Of a stretch of DNA of 64,000 bases, positions 11,277-20,429 are shown in pieces. Numbering within the stretch: the first letter of the stretch is position 1; each line of letters starts with the position of its first letter. This DNA comes from Gammaproteobacteria bacterium (GTDB lineage: Bacteria; Pseudomonadota; Gammaproteobacteria; Pseudomonadales; Pseudohongiellaceae). Under the pieces are notes generated by a model that saw nothing but the letters and a program-made list of their open reading frames with translations, searched no databases and was not told the origin of the DNA. The position numbers and the translations under genes were made by a program. The stretch is from assembly GCA_024639905.1 (NCBI GenBank), contig JAHEGE010000008.1, positions 320,467 to 384,466 on the forward strand, written 5' to 3'.

Positions 11277-12842
11277 ATGTTTAGTGTCAGCAGTTTGAAA
11301 CGGGATATCCCTGCAAGCTTAGTTGTCTTCTTCGTGGCCTTGCCGCTTTGCCTCGGCATTGCCTTGGCGTCCGGGGCGCCTCTTTTCGCGGGGCTTATCG
11401 CTGGCATCGTCGGCGGGATAGTCGTCGGCAGTATTAGCAAGGCGCCTATCGGCGTGTCGGGGCCCGCCGCGGGACTCACAGTCATCGTACTGACCGCCAT
11501 CGAAACCCTGGGCTCCTATCAATACTTTCTCCTCGCGGTGTTCTTGGCCGGCCTCATTCAAATAGGGCTTGGCTTACTGCGAGCGGGCGTTCTCGGCTAT
11601 TTCTTTCCCTCGTCTGTGATCAACGGCATGCTCACGGGCATCGGACTCATTATCATCCTCAAGCAGATTCCTTACGCGTTCGGGTTTCTGACGCCAAGCA
11701 ACAGCAATATGCTGCCCTTTTCGAACGATGGCAGCGGAACGATTGCCGCCCTCTTCGATATCCTTAATTTTGTTCATCCCGGTGTCATGCTTATCTCACT
11801 GGTTTCGGTCGTGCTGCTTATCGTTTGGGAGCGGCCTTGGGTGAAGCAAAACAAACTACTCGGTGGGCTCCCGGGCCCTGTCGTTGCCGTGGTAGTGGCT
11901 GTGATTCTACAACTGGGTTTTAGCGGTCTAGAAGTTCTGGCATTGACGCCAGACTATCTCGTGAGCGTGCCAGTCGCCGGCAGCGTTGCCGAATTCGTTG
12001 GGCTCTTCACGCTGCCCGACTTCAGCCAGCTCACCAATCCAGCAATTTGGACCGTGGCCTTTACGCTCGCCATCGTCGCTAGCATCGAGACACTGCTGTG
12101 TGTTGAAGCTATCGACAAGCTTGACCCGCAAAAACGCACGACACCCACAAACAGAGAGCTCATCGCCCAAGGCGTCGGCAACTCGGTGTCGGGGCTCATT
12201 GGCGGATTGCCGCTCACCCAAGTAATCGTGCGCAGCTCGGCAAACTTGCAGGCACGCGCTGCCTCGAAGCTGTCGGCGATACTGCATGGCTTCTTGCTAC
12301 TCATCTGCATCGCAGCGGTGCCCACATTACTCAACAAGATACCCTTGGGTGTGTTGGCAGCAGTGTTAATAGTTACCGGCTACAAGCTAGCTAAGCCCAA
12401 ACTATTCAAAGCGATGTGGAGCCATGGGCTCGAGCAATTCCTGCCGTTTGTTATCACTGTCGCAGGCGTTGTGTTTACAGACCTTCTCACCGGCGTGGCT
12501 CTCGGCATGGCTGCGGCGATCATCATGTTATTGCAACGCAATTACTTGAATTCGCATTTCCTCCACATCAAGGAAAGCGCAACCGCCGAAGGGCGCACCA
12601 TCATCACGATGCGGCTCGCAGAAGAAGTCACGTTCCTTAATAAAGGCGCCATCAAAAAGCAGTTCGACAACGTCCCCATCGGCAGCGTCGTCATCATCGA
12701 TAAAAGCCCCTGCGTATTCATCAATCACGATGTTCAAGAATACCTGCAGGAATTTGCTGCCACTGCAGCAGAGCGCGATATTAGCGTTGAGTTTATTGAG
12801 AACGAGGCGCCTGTTAACCAACCTCAGCTCTCGGCCTCATAA
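11277..12842 (+). CDS. SulP (SLC26) family anion transporter
   Basis: This 521-residue inner-membrane protein has the SulP transmembrane domain (many hydrophobic helices, with SGPAAGLTVIV and GNSVSGLIGGLPLTQ as family signatures) and a C-terminal STAS domain from about residue 435 (LAEEVTFLNKGAI, SVVIIDKSP). SulP proteins carry sulfate, bicarbonate, C4-dicarboxylates or other anions. The neighbouring SLC4-like gene makes bicarbonate the favoured guess, but nothing in the sequence proves it. The start ATG at 11277 is preceded by GAGAG. It heads a three-gene operon divergent from a two-component system. Confidence 0.88.
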   Translation: MFSVSSLKRDIPASLVVFFVALPLCLGIALASGAPLFAGLIAGIVGGIVVGSISKAPIGVSGPAAGLTVIVLTAIETLGSYQYFLLAVFLAGLIQIGLGLLRAGVLGYFFPSSVINGMLTGIGLIIILKQIPYAFGFLTPSNSNMLPFSNDGSGTIAALFDILNFVHPGVMLISLVSVVLLIVWERPWVKQNKLLGGLPGPVVAVVVAVILQLGFSGLEVLALTPDYLVSVPVAGSVAEFVGLFTLPDFSQLTNPAIWTVAFTLAIVASIETLLCVEAIDKLDPQKRTTPTNRELIAQGVGNSVSGLIGGLPLTQVIVRSSANLQARAASKLSAILHGFLLLICIAAVPTLLNKIPLGVLAAVLIVTGYKLAKPKLFKAMWSHGLEQFLPFVITVAGVVFTDLLTGVALGMAAAIIMLLQRNYLNSHFLHIKESATAEGRTIITMRLAEEVTFLNKGAIKKQFDNVPIGSVVIIDKSPCVFINHDVQEYLQEFAATAAERDISVEFIENEAPVNQPQLSAS

Positions 12843-12845
12843 GTT

Positions 12846-13796
12846 ATGGAAAGCATCCCGCACACTCCGCTACGAGTCCTGCTCGCGCTAAAACCCTTTA
12901 GCGAAACGGCGGCGCTAGAGGCGCATCTCGAGAGCCGTTTTGCAGGGCTGTCTATCGAGCTACACGTTATCACTATCGCCTCATCCCCTGCTAAAGCTGG
13001 TGCGGCGCTCGTGCATTTACGCGCACAAGGCGAGCGCCTTAAGCAGCTTAGCTGCGTGGCTCATGTGCGGACTCAGCTAGATGAGGGCCAAGTCGCCGAG
13101 GCTATCAATGCTGCCGCACTTAGGCTGCGCCCCAGCGTTGTGCTGCTACAAAAACTTCAGCGCAAGCGACTGCTCTCGAGCCTAGGGCTGTCGAGTGTGA
13201 CCAGACAAGTCTGCCAGCAGGCGAGTTATCCTGTCGAAGTCATCAGACAACGTAGCGCCGGTGCGGAAGAGGCCTATCGCGTCTTGATCCCAATGACCGA
13301 AGAGTCTTTGGATCTCTACCCAATAGAAAAGTTGCTCGACCACCCGCTTCCGGAATCCTCGATTGTCCGATTCCTCGCGCTATTACCACCCCAGCTCGAC
13401 GACGGCTTCGCAGAATCGTCTGCGATCGAAATCCTCAGAGACCTTGGGGCAAGTACCGCGCGCACCGTCCGCTTAGAGAGTCGGTTACAACAGCTATGCG
13501 ACGCGCTCAGCGCAGCGTTAGACCCGTCGATACGAATCGACTACCAGATCCAATACGAATCGTCTTCTGCGTCTGCGATCTCGGAGTCTATCCGTCTCGG
13601 CGCCGACCTATTGGTCATACCCAATCAGACAGCGGATGGTTTTACCCAAGGCGTCAACCGCGCTATGTCGCCCGCCGCGATGCTCATGGCCGCCCACTGC
13701 TCGGTATTGATGCTCGGACATAGCTTGCCGCGCAACTTTGCGTTGGGAAATCGCCTTCTCTCAATTGCTGCGTCCAATCAGCAGCCAAATCCTTAA
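12846..13796 (+). CDS. Tandem universal-stress-protein-like protein
   Basis: This 316-residue soluble protein appears to contain two Usp-like alpha/beta domains: residues 1-140 (LRVLLALKPF, PSVVLLQKL) and 145-305 (YRVLIPMTEES, GADLLVIPN, HCSVLMLGHS). The classic G-2x-G-9x-G-S/T ATP loop is poorly kept, so nucleotide binding is uncertain. It begins 3 bp after the SulP stop and is followed by the SLC4-like transporter, so it is probably an accessory or regulator of the two transporters. That role is inferred from the operon. Confidence 0.65.
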   Translation: MESIPHTPLRVLLALKPFSETAALEAHLESRFAGLSIELHVITIASSPAKAGAALVHLRAQGERLKQLSCVAHVRTQLDEGQVAEAINAAALRLRPSVVLLQKLQRKRLLSSLGLSSVTRQVCQQASYPVEVIRQRSAGAEEAYRVLIPMTEESLDLYPIEKLLDHPLPESSIVRFLALLPPQLDDGFAESSAIEILRDLGASTARTVRLESRLQQLCDALSAALDPSIRIDYQIQYESSSASAISESIRLGADLLVIPNQTADGFTQGVNRAMSPAAMLMAAHCSVLMLGHSLPRNFALGNRLLSIAASNQQPNP

Positions 13797-13826
13797 TCAT
13801 TTTCTTCTCATTCATTGGAGTTCATT

Positions 13827-15353
13827 ATGAGTTCAAAACCTATGACCCATTCTAATCAAGAGGAAGATCAGCTCGCGTTCACCGGAAGGCTTTTCGGTGG
13901 ACTGCGGAACGATCTCGCTCGGAAAGCGCCGCACTATTTTAGCGATTACAAAGAAGGCTTCAGCAGCAAAGTCCTCGGCTCTGTTAGCTTTCTCTTCTTT
14001 GCCTGCCTCGCTAATGCGATCGCCTTTGGCGCATTGACCAGCGTGCTTACTGGCGGCGAGATCGGCACGGTAGAGATGATTGTTGCCACAGCAATCGGCG
14101 GCATCGTCTTTGCGATATTCTCAGGACAACCATTGACGATACTCGGGGGCACAGGCCCGATTGTTATCTTCACCGCGCTGCTCTACGAGCTGTGTCAGGC
14201 GCAGGGACTGCCCTTCTTGCCGGTCTATGCCTGGGTAGGTATCTGGTCCAGCCTGCTTTTGCTGGTGTTGGTTGCAACCGATGCGAGCGCGCTTATGCGC
14301 CTATTCACCAAGTTTACCGATGAGATTTTTGCGGCGCTTGTGGCGGTCATCTTCTTAGTCGAGGCACTCACCTCAGTTATCACGCCTTTGGTATCGGTAG
14401 ATACCAGCACGGCAACTGCGCTTATGACGATCATCCTTTCGTTTGGAACGTTTTTCTTGGCGAAGACCTTCAAGGGCTTTATCAATACGCGCTTCTTTAA
14501 CGGGAAAGTGCGGAGCTTTGTTTCCGACTTTGGACCTGCCTTGGCGATTCTCGTCATGACGCTTTTTGCGCTTTCCATGCCTTCGGTTCAGCTGTCTGTC
14601 CCTGCAATTCCCGAGACGTTCGGCACCACAACGGGACGCGCGTGGATGATCGACCTTTTCTCTATCCCAACATGGATGATCCTATTCTGTATCGGTCCGG
14701 CGATTCTCGTCACCGTCCTCTTGTTCCTCGATCAGAACATCACAACCCGACTCGTAAACAACCCCGCTTACTCATTGCGCAAAGGCGGTGGGTATCACCT
14801 CGACCTTACTGTCGTGGGTGGACTGGTGCTTGTCGCTTCGGTGTTTGGTTTGCCTTGGATCGTCGCCGCCACAGTGCACTCACTCAACCATGTTAAGAGC
14901 CTGTCCTCGACAGCTGATTCAGCAGTCAAAGGCGAGCCGCAGCAGAGCAAAGTCACCGAGAATCGTGTCTCGGGTTTGCTTATCCATTTACTCATCGGCT
15001 GTTCGATCTTCCTGCTGCCGTTGGTTAAAGCCATTCCCATGGAAGTGCTCTTTGGTCTATTCCTCTTTATGGGCATTTCGACGCTTAATGGCACAGACCT
15101 GTTCGAGCGCTGCAAACTGTGGATGATCGACAAGCATTTGTATCCCCAAGAGGGCTACATGCAGCGCGTGCCGATGAAAGTGGTGCGCAGCTTTACAGTC
15201 ATTCAAGTAGGAGCGCTTGGCTTGCTGTGGGTTCTCAAGAGCAGCGCACTAGGAATTCTATTCCCGCTGCTTATTGCCATGCTGGTTCCGCTTCGTCAGC
15301 TGCTGTCGCGCTATTTCGACGACGCGCATCTCACGGCGCTAGACGAACACTAG
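13827..15353 (+). CDS. SLC4/Band 3-like bicarbonate transporter
   Basis: This 508-residue inner-membrane protein resembles the HCO3-transporter (SLC4, anion exchanger) fold. Signatures include the N-terminal GLRNDLARKAPHYFSDYKEG, the substrate-site region FSGQPLTILGGTGPIVIF, DQNITTRLVNNP and the final MLVPLRQLLSRYF. About a dozen hydrophobic segments can be seen. I chose ATG 13827 with GGAG 6 bases upstream. SLC4 homologues are common in eukaryotes and known but less common in bacteria. It is the last gene of the SulP-Usp operon, and its TAG stop overlaps the convergent kinase stop (CTAG). Confidence 0.85.
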   Translation: MSSKPMTHSNQEEDQLAFTGRLFGGLRNDLARKAPHYFSDYKEGFSSKVLGSVSFLFFACLANAIAFGALTSVLTGGEIGTVEMIVATAIGGIVFAIFSGQPLTILGGTGPIVIFTALLYELCQAQGLPFLPVYAWVGIWSSLLLLVLVATDASALMRLFTKFTDEIFAALVAVIFLVEALTSVITPLVSVDTSTATALMTIILSFGTFFLAKTFKGFINTRFFNGKVRSFVSDFGPALAILVMTLFALSMPSVQLSVPAIPETFGTTTGRAWMIDLFSIPTWMILFCIGPAILVTVLLFLDQNITTRLVNNPAYSLRKGGGYHLDLTVVGGLVLVASVFGLPWIVAATVHSLNHVKSLSSTADSAVKGEPQQSKVTENRVSGLLIHLLIGCSIFLLPLVKAIPMEVLFGLFLFMGISTLNGTDLFERCKLWMIDKHLYPQEGYMQRVPMKVVRSFTVIQVGALGLLWVLKSSALGILFPLLIAMLVPLRQLLSRYFDDAHLTALDEH

Positions 15354-17536
15354 CGGTAGATTTTGGGGAAGACGACGCCGATGGTCACGCCTTCGGCGTC
15401 TACCCGATTCTCCGCGCGAATAGAACCGCCATGAAATTCGGCGATCAGGCGCGCAATGTGTAAGCCTATGCCTAGGTGAGGCTCTTTTTGTTTTTCCTGC
15501 GGCCTAACCGACACCATTGATTCGAACACGCGGTCTTTCATTGCCTCCGGCAGGTAAGGCCCGGCGTTCGAGACCCGCACGAGTATATGGTCCCGCAGTT
15601 CTCGGCATTGAAACACGATGGGCTGATTGGGATAACAAAATTCCACTGCGTTGGCGGCGAGTTTGTCGAGTAATTGAGCGACATATTCAGGCACGCCATT
15701 GATGTATTGCGGGCCGGGTTCCGACTGAAGTTCAAATTTGGAGTCTGGGTAGGCCAGCTTATAGCCCTCTACACAGCCGTAAACCACGGCGCTCACATCG
15801 ATACGTTCTTTCTCCGACGTCTGTAGCATCTGTTCTAGCCGCGTCGCCTCACTCATGCTTGTTAGGATGAGGTTAAGCCGACTAATCCCTTCCTCAGCGC
15901 GCGCGACATAGACTGCACTATCGGCGTCTGTGTTGTTCATCGCCAGATTCTCGATTGAGCTGCGTACCACAGTCACTGGCGTCCGCAGCTCATGCGAAAG
16001 CCGTGACGACATATTCTCGAGGTAGCTCGTGTACTGCGAAAGTCGCTCGACGATGCTGGCAAAGCTGCGTGAGAGATCACCGATCTCGTCGGAGTTGCGC
16101 GAAGGCACGATGGTGTTCTGCACCCGTCCTGATTCGTCGATGATTTGCTCTGCCTGATTGCGTAATCCACGGATCCGGGTGGAGATGCGCGACGCGAAAA
16201 GAAACAGGCCGAGCACGACAACCAGCATAACAGCGAGAATAGTATTAAAGAGCGTTTCTAAAGCCTGATTGCGGAACGTACGCAGGCCATTCATATTCTG
16301 GTCAACCACCACCGCGCCTAAGACCTCTCCGTTGGCAAGGATTGGGTGCGCCGCTTCGAGCAAGCGCGTCTGGGTATCGGACAGCGTGCGAAACTGGGTG
16401 AAGGCCTCGCCAGTCAGCGCGGCGTCGATATGCGCGCCTTCGCGGGTGACGCCAGAATAAAGCTCGTCGAAAAAATCGTTACTCGGCTTACTGAGTATTT
16501 GGTAGTAAACGGGGTTTAGGATTTTTTCTTGTAAAAAGGCAACAACCGGATTGCTCGGCGTCGCAGTCGCCGGCGGCACCAGCGTAAGCCCCGTTGCTGT
16601 TTGAATATCGCCTGCGGTGAGCAACACGCGGCCGCTGCGGTCAACGACCTGAATACGCGAATTGGAATTGCCCATGCCGGCAACGATGCGATCGATTTCC
16701 GGCGTCGGCAGGCGCAGCGAGCCTAGGTCATTAATGCTCGCGGTGTCATAGGTTGCGATCGCCGTAGACATCGCCCGCGTGTCGACATCGTCCACGTCGA
16801 ATAGCGCGAAGCCGAGTCGCGAGCCCAACATATCGAAGGGGATTTGCAGCTCGATCTCGTAGCCTTCGTCGGTCTCATACCACTGACCGCTAATGCGTTC
16901 TTCATGCACGGGATTGGAGAAATTTTCATCGACGCTAAACGGATAGAGAAATTCGGGCTCATGCGGCGCGACGATAAAGTGGCGTACATCGGTCCCTTCT
17001 CGATTCAGCATAGAGATGCGCAAAAAATCCGATCGATTAACGCGGAGGCTGTCGCGGCTGCGATACACGACCTTGTCGTCGCGCACTTTAAAGTAAGCGT
17101 ATAACGAGCCATTGTGAGACCCGACCATGGTGCGATAGCTAAGCGTGTCTTCACGCCCGTAATAGCGCGAAGGCGTGAGCTGGGTGCGTAAATAGGCGCT
17201 GTCGTCGTAGGCGACTTCGTAGCGTTGGTATTCCCCCCAGTCGACGAGCGAGCCGTCTGTGAGCGAGAGTGCAGAAAAAATAGGATAGACGTAAAGATCT
17301 TCAGTTCGGCGGGCAGGCTCGTAACTGCCTTCGTCGAAAAGTTCTGGGCGTTCGTTGAGCGCGGTGGCAAGCGCCTGTGCAGTGCCGAGTACGGTCTGCT
17401 CTTGGCCGCGACGCAGATACTCTTCCATCTCAAGAATATACTGATAACCCAACCACGGAATAACCAGCAAGAAAGCCGACATGAAGACGAGTTTGGAGCG
17501 AATACCAAACGGATTACGGCTGACTTGCACGTTCAC
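15350..17536 (-). CDS. Sortase-system-type histidine kinase (PdsS-like)
   Basis: This 728-residue sensor kinase has an N-terminal transmembrane helix at about 15-31 and a very large periplasmic region (about 35-425). That region includes a beta-rich segment (SLYAYFKVRDDKVVYR, EGYEIELQIPFDML) resembling carbohydrate-binding folds. A second helix lies at about 430-449, then HAMP, HisKA with His515 in SRLSHELRTPVTVVR, and an HATPase_c domain. It matches my memory of the proteobacterial dedicated-sortase-system kinase family. No sortase is in the window. The start is GTG at 17536, one base after the regulator stop. Confidence 0.75.
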   Translation of the reverse strand: MNVQVSRNPFGIRSKLVFMSAFLLVIPWLGYQYILEMEEYLRRGQEQTVLGTAQALATALNERPELFDEGSYEPARRTEDLYVYPIFSALSLTDGSLVDWGEYQRYEVAYDDSAYLRTQLTPSRYYGREDTLSYRTMVGSHNGSLYAYFKVRDDKVVYRSRDSLRVNRSDFLRISMLNREGTDVRHFIVAPHEPEFLYPFSVDENFSNPVHEERISGQWYETDEGYEIELQIPFDMLGSRLGFALFDVDDVDTRAMSTAIATYDTASINDLGSLRLPTPEIDRIVAGMGNSNSRIQVVDRSGRVLLTAGDIQTATGLTLVPPATATPSNPVVAFLQEKILNPVYYQILSKPSNDFFDELYSGVTREGAHIDAALTGEAFTQFRTLSDTQTRLLEAAHPILANGEVLGAVVVDQNMNGLRTFRNQALETLFNTILAVMLVVVLGLFLFASRISTRIRGLRNQAEQIIDESGRVQNTIVPSRNSDEIGDLSRSFASIVERLSQYTSYLENMSSRLSHELRTPVTVVRSSIENLAMNNTDADSAVYVARAEEGISRLNLILTSMSEATRLEQMLQTSEKERIDVSAVVYGCVEGYKLAYPDSKFELQSEPGPQYINGVPEYVAQLLDKLAANAVEFCYPNQPIVFQCRELRDHILVRVSNAGPYLPEAMKDRVFESMVSVRPQEKQKEPHLGIGLHIARLIAEFHGGSIRAENRVDAEGVTIGVVFPKIYR

Positions 17537-17537
17537 C

Positions 17538-18242
17538 CTAGGCAGCCTCTTCGGCGATATTCCAGCGGTAGCCCATGCCGTAAACGGTCTCGATGCAATC
17601 GAACTCTTCGCTAATGGCGATGAACTTCTTGCGGATGCGCTTCACATGGGAGGTGATGGTACTGCCGTCGACGAATATCTTCGATTCTTGCATGAGCACC
17701 TGGCGGCTCTTCACGTGGCCGGGGTACTTGGCCAGCGCGTGTACCATCCAAAATTCGGTGACGGTGAGCGCAACGGGCTGATCGTCCCAGCGCACGGTTA
17801 GCCGACCGATGTCGAGCACCATGCGGCCACGATGCAGGAGGCTTTCTGGCGACGGTGGCTGATCTATAACATCTTGGCGGCGGAATAACGCGGCGATGCG
17901 CGCCGTTAGGTGCGGCAGGCTAATGTCTTTGGTGAGGTAATCATCGGCGCCCATTCGCAGGCCGCTGACGGTGTCGAAGTCGTTGTCGCGCGCGGTGAGA
18001 AAGATGATAGGCAGGGTTTCGGACATCGAGCGAAGCGCCTGACACAGGGTAAAACCGCCATCGATTTCGTTATCGAGTCCAATATCGATTATCGCGAGAT
18101 TCGGCAGGCGCATATCAAATGCCGCCATGGCCTCTTTGCGATTAGCGTAGGTTTGCACCTCGTAGCCCTGCTTGCGCAGCACGTCGGCGTAGTTTTCGCG
18201 GATTGCTGCCTCGTCTTCGACGATAGCGATGCGTCTGCTCAT
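17538..18242 (-). CDS. Sortase-system-type response regulator (PdsR-like)
   Basis: This 234-residue OmpR-class regulator has a receiver domain with phospho-acceptor Asp53 in LAIIDIGLDNEIDGG and the Lys in YLTKDISL, followed by a winged helix (LTVTEFWMVHALA, SHVKRIRKKF, IETVYGMGYRW). The N-terminal MSRRIAIVEDEAAIRENYAD is characteristic of the regulator of the proteobacterial dedicated sortase system. It forms a tight pair with the downstream kinase. In the known systems the pair accompanies a sortase and an OmpA-like protein, which are absent here. Confidence 0.78.
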   Translation of the reverse strand: MSRRIAIVEDEAAIRENYADVLRKQGYEVQTYANRKEAMAAFDMRLPNLAIIDIGLDNEIDGGFTLCQALRSMSETLPIIFLTARDNDFDTVSGLRMGADDYLTKDISLPHLTARIAALFRRQDVIDQPPSPESLLHRGRMVLDIGRLTVRWDDQPVALTVTEFWMVHALAKYPGHVKSRQVLMQESKIFVDGSTITSHVKRIRKKFIAISEEFDCIETVYGMGYRWNIAEEAA

Positions 18243-18452
18243 GCGATCTTTTCCCTCATGCGTACCTGCCAGTGTCTGGTTTCGAAGCGACTATACGCTT
18301 TTCGTCGTATGCCGCCAGTGCCGTTGCATAAGCCGCAACTATTGCCCCTATTTTGCCATAATTAGTCAGTGCCTAGCCCTTCACCACGCCTTGCGAGGTT
18401 ACAAAGTACAGGTTTAATGGCTTCATTGGAAAAACCCAGTGGGGGATTGGAC

Positions 18453-19115
18453 ATGAAAGACCTGCAACTCGTTATCGGCAACAAGAATTATTCCTCTTGG
18501 TCGCTCGCGCCTTGGCTGTTGCTCAAGATGTACGACGTCGACTTCGACGAGGTGCAAGTGGCGCTCTACCAAGACAACACCGCCGAGAAGCTCGGGCCAC
18601 ACTCACCGTCTTTGAAGGTGCCAGCACTGCGGCACAAGGATGATGTGACGGTGTGGGACTCGCTGTCGATCTGCGAATACTTGTCTGAGGAATTACTCCT
18701 CGGCGCCGGCTGGCCAACCGGGGCCAAACGCCGTGCCACCGCTCGCTCGGTCTGCGCCGAGATGCATTCGGAGTTCGCGCTGCTACGCCGCGAGTGGCCC
18801 ATGAATTGCTCGGCTAGCGTGAGAATGAAACCCAGTCGCGAACTGCGTGATGAGATCGCGCGCATCGACGCCATTTGGAGCTGCTGCCGCCGCCGCTACG
18901 GCGAGAACGGCACCTATTTATTTGGGCGCTTCTCGATAGCGGACTGTTTTATGGCGCCAATGGCGCTCGCCTTCGAGTCTTACGGCGCCGAGTTAAGCGG
19001 TGACGCAAGAGCCTATATGGAGGCGTTGCTGGACAACCCCTTCGTTCAAAGCTGGAAGCGTCAAGGCCAGCAGGAAGAACGCTCCGCTGGCGTTGCTCTT
19101 AGGAGTGTTGGCTAA
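18453..19115 (+). CDS. Glutathione S-transferase family protein
   Basis: This is a cytosolic GST of 220 aa. The thioredoxin-like N-terminal domain begins LVIGNKNYSSWSLAPWLLLK, with the likely catalytic serine in SSWS; the motifs LKVPALRHKD and VWDSLSICEYLSE bind glutathione in the family. The helical C-terminal domain has FSIADCFMAPM. I chose ATG 18453 because a GGGGGA Shine-Dalgarno lies just upstream; the longer frame from 18369 lacks one. The substrate is unknown. The gene ends in a 4-bp overlap with the convergent DAHP synthase gene. Confidence 0.87.
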   Translation: MKDLQLVIGNKNYSSWSLAPWLLLKMYDVDFDEVQVALYQDNTAEKLGPHSPSLKVPALRHKDDVTVWDSLSICEYLSEELLLGAGWPTGAKRRATARSVCAEMHSEFALLRREWPMNCSASVRMKPSRELRDEIARIDAIWSCCRRRYGENGTYLFGRFSIADCFMAPMALAFESYGAELSGDARAYMEALLDNPFVQSWKRQGQQEERSAGVALRSVG

Positions 19116-20176
19116 CTGGTGCGCGCCGGCAGCACGTCGCGCAGCTTGATTGCCATATCCAGAATCGCCTCTTCGGTCGTCGCCCAGTCGATGCACGCGT
19201 CGGTAACCGAGACGCCGTATTTTAGGTCGGCGAGGTCTTTCGGGATGCTCTGATTACCGTGATTAATGTTGCTCTCAACCATGAGCGCGATAATCGACTG
19301 ATTACCCTCCATGATTTGGTGTGTCACGTCTTTCATGACAAGAGGCTGCACGCTTGGGTCTTTATTTGAGTTCGCGTGGCTGCAATCGATCATGATGTTA
19401 TTAGTCACCCCACCATCGAGCAGCGCATGCTCGCACTGGGCAACGTGGACGCTGTCGTAATTTGGGCCATTGCTGCCGCCGCGCAGCACAACGTGCGCGT
19501 AGGGATTGCCCTTAGTCTCGACCACCGACACCTTGCCCTTGCCGTTAATGCCGAGGAAACGATGCGGATTAGAGACCGATTGCATCGCGTTTACCGCCAC
19601 GGTCAGTCCGCCATCGGTGCCGTTCTTAAAGCCTACCGCGCTGGATAAGCCCGACGACATCTCCCTGTGGGTTTGCGACTCGGTTGTGCGCGCGCCGATA
19701 GCCGACCACGCGATGATGTCTTGCATGTACTGCGGCGAAATAGGGTCCAGCGCCTCGGTCGAGGTCGGCAGACCAATCTCATTGATATCTAGAAGTAATT
19801 CGCGTCCCTTACGCAGTCCCTCTTCGATCTTAAAAGAGTCGTCGAGGTAGGGGTCGTTGATGAGACCCTTCCAGCCGATGGACGTGCGCGGCTTCTCGAA
19901 ATAAACGCGCATGACGATGTAGAGCGTGTCGGCAACTTTATCCGCGAGGCCCTTGAGGCGGCGCGCGTAATCCAGCGCAGCTTCGGTATCGTGGATAGAG
20001 CAGGGGCCCACCACGACGAAGAGCCGCGGGTCTTTGCGGTCGAGTATGTCGTAAATCGTTTGTCTCGCGGCGAGCACCGACTCCAAGGCTGCGCCTTCTA
20101 AAGGCAATTCCGCCTTAAGCTGTTTAGGCGTGATAATCGGCTCATTGGAGGCTATGTTTTGGTCTTCGCTTTTCAT
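19112..20176 (-). CDS. aroG: 3-deoxy-7-phosphoheptulonate (DAHP) synthase
   Basis: This enzyme condenses phosphoenolpyruvate and erythrose-4-phosphate in the first step of the shikimate pathway. The 354-residue protein is of the type I AroF/G/H class: VGPCSIHD, MRVYFEKPRTSIGWKG, GARTTESQTHRE, GFKNGTDG and DCSHANS are all present. The N-terminal extension that binds the feedback amino acid is retained, but which amino acid inhibits it cannot be read off. AroG is used as the generic symbol. The start ATG is at 20176. It has its own promoter region, shared divergently with the carboxypeptidase gene. Confidence 0.92.
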   Translation of the reverse strand: MKSEDQNIASNEPIITPKQLKAELPLEGAALESVLAARQTIYDILDRKDPRLFVVVGPCSIHDTEAALDYARRLKGLADKVADTLYIVMRVYFEKPRTSIGWKGLINDPYLDDSFKIEEGLRKGRELLLDINEIGLPTSTEALDPISPQYMQDIIAWSAIGARTTESQTHREMSSGLSSAVGFKNGTDGGLTVAVNAMQSVSNPHRFLGINGKGKVSVVETKGNPYAHVVLRGGSNGPNYDSVHVAQCEHALLDGGVTNNIMIDCSHANSNKDPSVQPLVMKDVTHQIMEGNQSIIALMVESNINHGNQSIPKDLADLKYGVSVTDACIDWATTEEAILDMAIKLRDVLPARTS

Positions 20177-20429
20177 GATGCGTCTCTGCTCTGCGGCTTT
20201 ACGTCTTCACGGCTGTGAGCCGGCACTGGGTATTCGGGTCGAAGCGTCTGTTTTCGCTGGATAATTTAGGCTTCAACGTAACGGGCAGCAATAATAGCAA
20301 AGTAGCGCCGCGCCGCAATGCCTAATCTAGGGTCGAGGCGGTGACAGGGCAACCGATTTAGCTTTTGGCCCGCCGACCGAAAACCTAGGGTAGCGTCGGC
20401 GATAGCGGGCGCGTAAAGGGGGAAGCTAC

